DNA of 64,000 nt. It comes from an uncultured Bacteroidaceae bacterium (GTDB taxonomy: Bacteria; Bacteroidota; Bacteroidia; Bacteroidales; Bacteroidaceae). Of this stretch, positions 57,587 through 64,000 are shown in pieces. The position numbers and the translations under genes are program-made. Position 1 is the stretch's first letter. Every line of letters begins with the position of its first letter. A model generated the notes under the pieces. It did no database searches. It was not told the DNA's origin and saw only the letters and a program-made list of their open reading frames with translations. The DNA is taken from positions 62,001 through 126,000 of the forward strand of contig CAJOJA010000002.1 in the NCBI GenBank assembly GCA_905234735.1. Direction: 5' to 3'.

Positions 57587-57673
57587 GGAGAGATGCCAGA
57601 GTGGTCGAATGGACCGCACTCGAAATGCGGCGTACGGGCGACTGTACCCTGGGTTCGAATCCCAGTCTCTCCG
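57587..57673 (+). tRNA. tRNA-Ser(CGA)
   Basis: Acceptor stem GGAGAGA/TCTCTCC, anticodon stem CCGCA/TGCGG with loop CTCGAAA (anticodon CGA at 57621-57623, reading UCG), a long variable arm as in class II tRNAs, and GGTTCGAAT in the T arm. 87 bases to discriminator G at 57673. A full CCA is not encoded. A perfect terminator hairpin follows directly. Confidence 0.96.
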
Positions 57674-57803
57674 CAAAGCAGCAGGTTGCCCCTGCTGCTT
57701 TTGCTTTGAGACGGCTTCTCACCCAGGACTGGGTTCTTGCTCCATTTCATTACGCAAGCGTAGCTTTGCGTCCGATTACGAATCCCAGTCTCTCCGCAAA
57801 GCA
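57656..57803. repeat. 25-bp direct repeat of the tRNA-Ser 3' end (att-like)
   Basis: The 25 bases at 57656-57680 (tRNA T-arm side to six bases past the gene, starting CGAATCCCAGTCTCTCCGCA) recur exactly at 57779-57803. The 98-bp interval holds no integrase or other gene. This resembles a pair of attachment sites left by an element that integrated at the tRNA, or a partial tRNA duplication. Confidence 0.8.
57675..57704 (+). terminator. Rho-independent terminator of tRNA-Ser
   Basis: AAAGCAGCAGG and CCTGCTGCTTT form a perfect 11-bp stem with loop TTGCC, ending in a T-rich stretch. Confidence 0.85.
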
Positions 57804-57844
57804 AAAAGAAATCGCCCGCTCCTCGTTCTGGGGGGCGGGCGATT
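57803..57844 (-). terminator. Rho-independent terminator of the 1369-residue gene
   Basis: On the minus strand AATCGCCCGC and GCGGGCGATT form a perfect 10-bp stem, followed by TCTTTTTGC. It lies about 23 bases after the stop codon at 57867. Confidence 0.85.
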
Positions 57845-57866
57845 CGATTATAGGGATAGCAGTCCC

Positions 57867-60800
57867 TTACTTCACTACCTTCTTGCCATTGATGATGAAG
57901 ATGCCCTTCGTGGTCTTGGCAACGCGACGACCGGCGAGGTCGTAGATAGCCTTGATGTCGTTGGTGTTGACAGTTATGCCATTGACACCAACCGTCATGT
58001 CGCTAATCTTCTGGTCAAGGGCCTCGATAACGGGCACATCGCTGTACTTCAACTGAGAAGCAGAAGTAACCTGCATGTAGCCGCTCTGGAGCACCTCGGT
58101 TACCACGTCGTTGACGGGGAAGAGGTTGAACTCGGAGAAGGTGAAGAATGCGTGGCCATTGTTACCAGCTTCATTGTTGGTGTGAGGAATGGTGAAGCGG
58201 ATGTACTTGTAGGCCTTGTCAAGTGCGATGGGCTCAGAGACGTAGTAGGTGATTGCTGCATCGGTGGGCAGGCCCTCGGTGATGACGCCAGCATCTGTCA
58301 GACTCAGTTCGTCGTCACCGGCGGTGATGTCGATTTCGGTCGGACGGTTGTTGTTGTTCTGGCTGCGCTTCATGAAGTAGATGATGAACTCGTCGACGGG
58401 TTCCTCTATCTCTGCCTGCAGGTAGTGGTCCTCAGCTGGGCCGGTACCGCTCCACTGGCTGTGGAAGAAGGTGCTGTAATCACCGTCGAGCAGGTTTGCC
58501 AAAGAGCCTTCGCTGGGCTCAACAGCGTTGCTGGTGAACTTAGAGGCCTCCTTGATCAGACCCATCTTGGCGTTCCAGGTCTTCACGGTTGCAAGTGCTT
58601 CAATACGTTTGTCGACGAACTCTTCGATGTTCCAAACATAGGAAGCTTCGAGTGAGTAGCCGGCTTCGGGCAGTTCAGCACCCTCGAATACATCCCAGTA
58701 GGTGTTAGCACCCCAAGCAACATCGGTGGCATTGGTAGCACGTACGGCATACTTGCCTTCATTGTTCAGGAAGAATACCTGACCTTCCCAGGTGTCACGG
58801 TTCTGACTCGTGTTGGTGTGGATGTGTCCATCGTTCTCAAATGTGCCTTGTCCGAGAGTTTCAGGATTGGTGTAGCATACGCCCTTCATCTTGAAGCCAT
58901 ACTCAAAAGCAGTACCGGCAACCTTCAAGAAGTTTAGGGTAGCAGCTTCTTCCTCGACAGCGGTCAGGTAGCCATCGGCTTTCAGATAGTAATTGGTTCC
59001 ACCAACAGTAGTAAATATGCGATAGGTCTTGCCGTCTACCAATACTTTCTGGGCAGCGTAGTAGGCCTTATCCATCGGATCTACGTTCTCTGTGTACTTC
59101 ACGTTCTTGAAGGAGAGCCAGCTTACGTTGTTCTCCTCGGCCACGTTGATGTTAATCTTCAGTACACCGTCAGCGTCGGCCACGCCCTTGGCAGCGAACT
59201 GAGCCAGGTAGAAGGGAGTGCCAGGAACGGATTCGCCAGCGCAGAGGTCAACAGCCTCGCCACCGTTCAAGTCGAGGGTGATGCCTGTGGCGGGTGCCTC
59301 GGCACCGTTCTTGATGCGGACACGAGCCCAGATGGTCACGTCGCACTCGGCATTGGGAACAAGGTCTGTAACCGTAGCGGTGAGTTTGGCGGTGCCCAGT
59401 GACTCTCCGTCGCCCGTCCAGTACTCGAAGAAGGGAACGCGGAACTCGCTACCATCGGTGTTGCCCTCCACGGACCATGTATTGATGTACAGGTTGGTGC
59501 TGTATTCCTTGCACTGAACGTCGTTGATGGTCCATGCAGAGAGCAGCAGGTCGTCGATAGTGTTGGCAGCGCGCCAGCCCATCTGAGCCTGAGGGTTCTC
59601 TACTGCAACGGGAGTGCCAGCCTCGAGCTGAGCCAAAGCATTGTCGTAGATGGCCTTGTAAGCCTTGAATGCCTCAGCGGTGTAAACGTTGGTAGCTTCC
59701 ATTTCGGCCTTCATGCCATCCAGGGCAACCAAGGCGTTCTTGGCGTTGTTTGCGTTGTCGATAGCTGCATTCAGACCAGCGATGGCGGCTTTGTATTCAT
59801 CAACAGTGGCGGGAGCTTCGGCAGCAGCTAGAGCTTCGGTCAGTGCGTTGGCATAGACAACGGGCAGATCTTCGCAATCCATAGCCTCGGCCTGGGCAAC
59901 GAGCGTCTTCAGCTGCTCGATGAAGGCACCGAACTTGATAGCATCGACATCAGCGTTTTCGCCAAAGTAGAGCAGAGTGAAGTTGTCCCAGATGCACCAG
60001 AGTTCCTTATTCTTCTCGAGCTTGACACCCAGCGTCAGTTTGCCGTCCCTTACCTTTACGACAAGCATATCGCTGGTGTACTTGCCGGCAGAGAAGGCGT
60101 TGGAGGCGTCTGTCATGCTGTTCTCAGAACCTGTCTTGAGGGGGAAGGTGGCCTTATCCCTGTTCAGGAAGAAGACGGGCAGGTTGACATCATCCTTGCC
60201 ATCCTGGCGATAGAAACCCTGGGCTGTCAGTCCATACACACCGTTGGGCACGCCCTCGATGGTTTGGCTAATAGTGAATACGGAGTGGAACGACTCGGCA
60301 CACATGTTTTCGTTGGCACCGCCAGCGAGATTCTTGTTGGTGCACTCCTCGCTTACGACCCAAGCGTTCTGGTTGCGGTTGTTGCGGCCGAAGTTGGCAT
60401 CCTTGATGAAGAACGTGGCGTTGATGGGATCCTCCTGGGTGGCCTCGGTCAGGTACTCGGCAACTTCGTCTTCACCGACAATTTCCCACATCACATTCTC
60501 GTCTTCGGGGTCGGTACCGGTGTTGCTGCCGTCGTTGCCCATCTTCGTGTTCGAACCATTGTAGCCGAGATAGATGTTGCCGTCGCTGATGGTGAAGTAG
60601 TCGCCCTTGTTCAGAATGGTCAAGTGCAGGGGACTGCCATTGTCCATCCAGGCACCGTTGAAGTAGTACTGTGTACCACCATTGCTGACGTTGCTCTCCA
60701 GGGTGTAGGTGCCGTCCTCCAGTTTCTCCAGCGTCATGAACTCGGGATTGTCAACCAGAGAGGCGTGTGTGCCCCAGTCGTTAGCCTGGCCCCAGAACTT

Positions 60801-61976
60801 GCCTGTAGCCATATTCTTGAAGAAGTATCTGCCACTCTTAAGGGTGTTGGGAACGATAGCCAGCATGTTCTGTATGATGGTCTCGGCGAGTTCGGCAATC
60901 TGAGCCTCGTAGTCGGTATCGCTCTCAGGCAGTGTGGTGAGCGCATATTCGGCGGCCAGCTGTTCGCGAATATTCTCAATTTGGGCCAGGATTTCAGTGG
61001 TGTCGAACATCTCCTTGCCATTCTCTTCGATGATGGCCTGAGCTTTTTCCAGACCCTTTTCGAGTTCCAGAAGACCATAGGTGATGTCAACGTTCATACT
61101 CTCGTTCTTGCCGTTGTGAGCCAGCTCGTTGATGCGCTGGTAAACGGTGGCAGCGGGAATGCCACTTCCCAGCTGGATGTTCCAGATGCCAAAGCGGGTA
61201 GCCTTCTCCATTTCGAAGACAATCGTCAGAGGCTCAGCAAGCATCTCGGCGAAGGTTAGGGTATAGGTAGCAGCTTTCAACGCGGCTTCGTCTTCAAACG
61301 TTACGGTGAAGGGCGTGCTGCCGTCGAGGCCGTCATTGGCTTTCACACCCTCGAGGGTAGCCAGGACCTCTTCGCCTGAGCGGATAATCAGGTTGTCGTC
61401 CTCCGTGCCTTTCCATGAGGCTGCAGAGAAGGTGATACCAGTGGTGCCAACGGGAATGGTCAAGGCTATCTTACCCTTGTGGGCACTGGTACCGCACTTG
61501 AAACCATCGTACTGGGCTGTGGCCTCACCGACATTCTCGATGACGACGGCCTTGGACATCTTAACGCTGTTCGTCAGATTCAGCTCGTAATCACCGATAG
61601 GCTTTGCGGGCAGACTGATGTCGTCCGGGTCGCCAATTTGGGCAAGCAGCCCAGCCTTGGTATCGGCGAGCGTGCCGGCTTCATTGTCGGCCTTGGCCTT
61701 TTCTTCAACGGTTTCGATGGAGGCCTTGATGGCATTGATGTCGCGATTCAGGGCTCTGCCAACAGCGATGTCGTAGTCCTTGATAATCTCAACTTCTTGC
61801 TCCAAACGCTCACTGGCAGCTTGAGTGGCTGTCAGAACCTCGTCGAGAAGAGTGGTCTCCTCTTCTTCCAACCCCATGCTCTGAAGAACTCTGGTAGCAA
61901 GATTCATCTTTGCAAATGCAAATACTACTACCATCATTCCAACGAGCGAAAGGGTTGTGCGTAGAACTTTGTTCAT
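57867..61976 (-). CDS. Large secreted multidomain protein with F5/8C-like domain and Prevotella-type C-terminal tail
   Basis: 1369 residues with a hydrophobic N-terminal signal segment (residues about 5-23). Residues 43-115 are predicted coiled coil. Residues about 360-480 and 950-1100 contain FFKNMATGKFWGQAN- and TVGGTNYYLKADGYL-type segments, resembling beta-trefoil or lectin-like domains. Residues about 686-748 are an Ala-rich helical segment of FIVAR type. Residues about 1143-1219 fit an F5/8 type C (discoidin) domain (SLANLLDGDYSTFFHSQW). The end (IYDLAGRRVAKTTKGIFIIN, then GKKVVK) matches the short C-terminal tail common on Prevotella surface proteins. No catalytic motif was recognised. 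It is probably a carbohydrate-binding cell-surface protein. Own promoter (62030-62037) and terminator (57803-57844) show a single-gene unit, divergent from the TonB receptor. Confidence 0.82.
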   Translation of the reverse strand: MNKVLRTTLSLVGMMVVVFAFAKMNLATRVLQSMGLEEEETTLLDEVLTATQAASERLEQEVEIIKDYDIAVGRALNRDINAIKASIETVEEKAKADNEAGTLADTKAGLLAQIGDPDDISLPAKPIGDYELNLTNSVKMSKAVVIENVGEATAQYDGFKCGTSAHKGKIALTIPVGTTGITFSAASWKGTEDDNLIIRSGEEVLATLEGVKANDGLDGSTPFTVTFEDEAALKAATYTLTFAEMLAEPLTIVFEMEKATRFGIWNIQLGSGIPAATVYQRINELAHNGKNESMNVDITYGLLELEKGLEKAQAIIEENGKEMFDTTEILAQIENIREQLAAEYALTTLPESDTDYEAQIAELAETIIQNMLAIVPNTLKSGRYFFKNMATGKFWGQANDWGTHASLVDNPEFMTLEKLEDGTYTLESNVSNGGTQYYFNGAWMDNGSPLHLTILNKGDYFTISDGNIYLGYNGSNTKMGNDGSNTGTDPEDENVMWEIVGEDEVAEYLTEATQEDPINATFFIKDANFGRNNRNQNAWVVSEECTNKNLAGGANENMCAESFHSVFTISQTIEGVPNGVYGLTAQGFYRQDGKDDVNLPVFFLNRDKATFPLKTGSENSMTDASNAFSAGKYTSDMLVVKVRDGKLTLGVKLEKNKELWCIWDNFTLLYFGENADVDAIKFGAFIEQLKTLVAQAEAMDCEDLPVVYANALTEALAAAEAPATVDEYKAAIAGLNAAIDNANNAKNALVALDGMKAEMEATNVYTAEAFKAYKAIYDNALAQLEAGTPVAVENPQAQMGWRAANTIDDLLLSAWTINDVQCKEYSTNLYINTWSVEGNTDGSEFRVPFFEYWTGDGESLGTAKLTATVTDLVPNAECDVTIWARVRIKNGAEAPATGITLDLNGGEAVDLCAGESVPGTPFYLAQFAAKGVADADGVLKININVAEENNVSWLSFKNVKYTENVDPMDKAYYAAQKVLVDGKTYRIFTTVGGTNYYLKADGYLTAVEEEAATLNFLKVAGTAFEYGFKMKGVCYTNPETLGQGTFENDGHIHTNTSQNRDTWEGQVFFLNNEGKYAVRATNATDVAWGANTYWDVFEGAELPEAGYSLEASYVWNIEEFVDKRIEALATVKTWNAKMGLIKEASKFTSNAVEPSEGSLANLLDGDYSTFFHSQWSGTGPAEDHYLQAEIEEPVDEFIIYFMKRSQNNNNRPTEIDITAGDDELSLTDAGVITEGLPTDAAITYYVSEPIALDKAYKYIRFTIPHTNNEAGNNGHAFFTFSEFNLFPVNDVVTEVLQSGYMQVTSASQLKYSDVPVIEALDQKISDMTVGVNGITVNTNDIKAIYDLAGRRVAKTTKGIFIINGKKVVK

Positions 61977-62029
61977 GTGATAATTTTTTTTAGGGGTTAA
62001 TAAATAAGTTAATTGTGTGTTTCGTCAAG

Positions 62030-62037
62030 CAAATTTA
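62030..62037 (-). promoter_or_regulatory. Bacteroidota -7 box for the 1369-residue gene
   Basis: The minus strand reads TAAATTTG, matching TAnnTTTG, 53 bases before the ATG at 61976. Confidence 0.6.
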
Positions 62038-62133
62038 TGCAATATTTTTGAAAAAGATAATAGTGAAACACGAAAAAGTGAATGTTCGGATAAAAAAAAC
62101 ATCTGTAAATTGGGGTTTTCGCTTGGTTTGCAC

Positions 62134-62141
62134 TATCTTTG
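62134..62141 (+). promoter_or_regulatory. Bacteroidota -7 box for the TonB-dependent receptor
   Basis: TATCTTTG matches TAnnTTTG, 32 bases before the ATG at 62174. An ATTG at 62109-62112 is a possible -33 element with 21-base spacing. Confidence 0.65.
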
Positions 62142-62173
62142 CAACAGATTTTAACAACTATAGATAAATAATC

Positions 62174-64000
62174 ATGCAAAAAAGAGCAAGATTCTTTATG
62201 CTGACGACGTTGCTGACGATGGCTACGGTGGCTATGGGACAGACAACAGTGAAGGGTATGTTGGTGGATGCCGATACGGGCGAGCCACTGGTAGGGGCGC
62301 AAGTGCGTATCGTTGGAGAAAAGGCAGGTACGACGACGAATGCCGATGGCGATTTTAGCCTGCGCAATCCCAACCGACGCCGCGAAATATCGGTAAGCTA
62401 TCTGGGTTTCAAGGCACAAAAGTTCCCTGTACCCAAAAGCGGTGAGATGGGCACCTTGCGACTGGAACCCGATGAAGTGGCCCTGGAAGGCGTAACGGTG
62501 ACGGGCACTATGGCCTTCGACCGCAAGACACCCGTAGCGCTGTCCAATGTGACCATCGAGGAGATAGAAGAGAAACTGGGTGGACAGGAGTTCCCCGAAA
62601 TCATGAAGACGACACCTGGCGTGCACGCCAACAAGCAAGGCGGCGGCTGGGGCGACTCGGAGATATACATGCGCGGTTTCGACAACACGAATGTGGCGAC
62701 GATGGTGAACGGTGTGCCCATGAACGACATGGAGAACGGAACCGTCTATTGGAGCAATTGGGCCGGCATCAGCGATGTGGCCAAAATCGTGCAGACGCAG
62801 CGCGGACTGGGAGCTTCGAAGGTGAGCGCACCCAGTGTGGGTGGTACCATCAACATCATCACCAAGACCTTGGATCAAAAGCGAGGCGGAAGCGTCTCGT
62901 ACCAGATGGGCAATAATGGAGCCAATAAGATTGCCTTCAACGTTTCGACGGGTATGTCCAACAAGGGCTGGGGCATGACGCTGATGGGTGCGCGCCAATG
63001 GGGCGACGGCTACGTACGGGGCACCGACTACTCGGGCTACACCTGGTTCGGAAGCCTCGCCAAGAAGTTCAACGAGCAACATACGCTCAGCTTTACAGGC
63101 TTCGGTACCATACAGCAGCACGGGCAGCGCATTTCAAGCATGAACTACGGCCCACTGACCATTGCCGAATGGGCTCGCGTGCGCCAGCAGTATGGCGACA
63201 AGCACTATCAGTACAACCCCAACTTTGGCTACCTGCACGGCGAGGAATACAATGCCGCACAGAACAAATACCACAAACCTCAGCTCTCGTTGAACCACGA
63301 TTGGACCATCAACGACCATAGCAGCCTGTCCACAGCCCTGTACATGAGCATCGGACGAGGATGGGGCGCAACGGCAGAAGGACACGGAGCCGGTGCGTAT
63401 ACAGACTATTATGGTGCGCAGAACGGTCAGGTGAAGAATGACTTCCGTACGGCCGACGGCTACTTCGATTACGATGCCCTGTACGAACGCAACGTAGCAA
63501 GTAACGAGGGCAGTGTGTTGGCCCTTTGCCGCCAAAACAACGACCACCTGTGGACGGGTCTGCTTTCGACCTACAAGAACCAAATCAACGAGGACTGGAA
63601 CGTGTACGGCGGTGTGGACTTCCGCTGGTATCGCGGTGACCACTCGACAGAGATTACTGACCTGTTGGGCGGACATTACTTCATGGACGACCAGGACCGT
63701 TCGACGGTGAATCCCCAGAACAACGCAGCAGCAGCTAACCCCAGCTGGGTATACCAGAAACTGAACGTGGGTGATAAGGTGTATCGCGACTACTCGGGCT
63801 ACACCGTGCAGGAGGGCGTCTTCGGCCAGGCCGAATACAACCACGGCCCCATCGCAGCCTACGTGAACGGTGCGGTGAACAATACCACCATGTGGCGCTA
63901 CGACCGTTTCTATTATGAAAAGAGCCAGGCGAAGAGCGACATTGCCAACTTCCTGGGTGGCAATGTCAAGGCTGGTGCAAACTTCAACATCAACGACTAC
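62174..64000 (+). CDS. TonB-dependent outer-membrane receptor (partial, runs off right edge)
   Basis: 609 codons are visible and the frame is open at the window end. A signal peptide ends near AMGQ (about residue 23). Residues about 24-105 form a carboxypeptidase-regulatory-like domain (VKGMLVDADTGEPLVGAQV, then GTTTNADGDFSLRN). The plug domain follows (about 115-235: EIMKTTPGVHANKQGGGWGD, MRGFDNTNVATMVNGVPMND, SVGGTINIITK). After it come amphipathic strands of the barrel with many aromatic residues. The carboxypeptidase-like extension is typical of Bacteroidota receptors. No SusD-like partner is visible in the window, so the substrate (glycan, siderophore or other) cannot be told. It is divergent from the 1369-residue gene across a 197-bp region with two promoters. 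Confidence 0.93.
   Translation, partial: MQKRARFFMLTTLLTMATVAMGQTTVKGMLVDADTGEPLVGAQVRIVGEKAGTTTNADGDFSLRNPNRRREISVSYLGFKAQKFPVPKSGEMGTLRLEPDEVALEGVTVTGTMAFDRKTPVALSNVTIEEIEEKLGGQEFPEIMKTTPGVHANKQGGGWGDSEIYMRGFDNTNVATMVNGVPMNDMENGTVYWSNWAGISDVAKIVQTQRGLGASKVSAPSVGGTINIITKTLDQKRGGSVSYQMGNNGANKIAFNVSTGMSNKGWGMTLMGARQWGDGYVRGTDYSGYTWFGSLAKKFNEQHTLSFTGFGTIQQHGQRISSMNYGPLTIAEWARVRQQYGDKHYQYNPNFGYLHGEEYNAAQNKYHKPQLSLNHDWTINDHSSLSTALYMSIGRGWGATAEGHGAGAYTDYYGAQNGQVKNDFRTADGYFDYDALYERNVASNEGSVLALCRQNNDHLWTGLLSTYKNQINEDWNVYGGVDFRWYRGDHSTEITDLLGGHYFMDDQDRSTVNPQNNAAAANPSWVYQKLNVGDKVYRDYSGYTVQEGVFGQAEYNHGPIAAYVNGAVNNTTMWRYDRFYYEKSQAKSDIANFLGGNVKAGANFNINDY

Noticed and set aside
57656..57803. A second tRNA gene downstream of tRNA-Ser
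   Set aside because: Only the 3' quarter is present; there is no D arm, anticodon stem or 5' acceptor strand in the interval.
57570..58655. Plus-strand open frame of 361 codons starting over the tRNA
   Set aside because: It runs through the tRNA, its terminator and antisense to the well-supported 1369-residue gene.

Overview
The window looks like a chromosomal segment from the order Bacteroidales, most likely Prevotellaceae. The evidence is Bacteroidota-type promoter boxes (TAnnTTTG) before most transcription units, type V (FimA/Mfa1-like) pilin genes with lipoboxes and a Thr-Arg processing motif, long Bacteroidota-type signal peptidase I, DUF2851, DUF3868/DUF3575 and DUF5119 proteins, and a Prevotella-like C-terminal tail on one secreted protein. 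No species can be named from the sequence alone.

Layout. Positions 1-2741 (minus strand) hold a housekeeping operon: DUF2851, a hot-dog thioesterase and dprA, which runs off the left edge. From a divergent promoter region at about 2766-2802 the plus strand reads dapB, lepB, a WbqC-like protein and an M16 peptidase (2826-6857). A surface-structure locus follows (7010-56433, all plus strand): a TPR/OmpA-like lipoprotein, a DUF4369/thioredoxin-like lipoprotein, a DUF3868-OmpA-DUF3575 outer-membrane protein, a DUF5119 lipoprotein, a large fimbrillin, a four-helix-bundle protein, four tightly packed fimbrillin-like lipoproteins, and two enormous secreted proteins of 4108 and 7851 residues. The last two fill 36 kb and are dominated by [VI][YF]GGG repeats. 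Downstream are rfbD (minus), tRNA-Ser(CGA), a 1369-residue secreted protein (minus), and a divergent TonB-dependent receptor that runs off the right edge.

How the locus may work. The DUF3868/DUF3575, DUF5119 and fimbrillin genes fit a type V pilus. The TPR and OmpA-like proteins probably provide envelope anchoring. The giant YGGG proteins are predicted beta-solenoid adhesins whose genes sit directly behind the pilins with gaps of 39 and 13 bases. I see no convincing promoter between about 9656 and 56433, so very long transcripts are possible, modulated by a strong hairpin at 14788-14815 after the main fimbrillin.

The most unusual signal is short DNA repeats used as parts of genes. A 9-bp tandem repeat (ATRGGACYT) builds the hydrophobic signal peptides of five lipoproteins. 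It also supplies stop and start codons at other gene junctions, and appears in another reading frame inside the 4108-residue protein. Other repeat families do similar things: one encodes the signal peptide of the DUF4369 lipoprotein, a 22-bp palindromic array encodes the N-terminal leader of the 7851-residue protein, and palindromic inserts lie in frame inside the M16 peptidase and WbqC-like genes. This pervasive repeat exaptation, together with the pilin/giant-adhesin locus, is the best candidate here for something not yet described.
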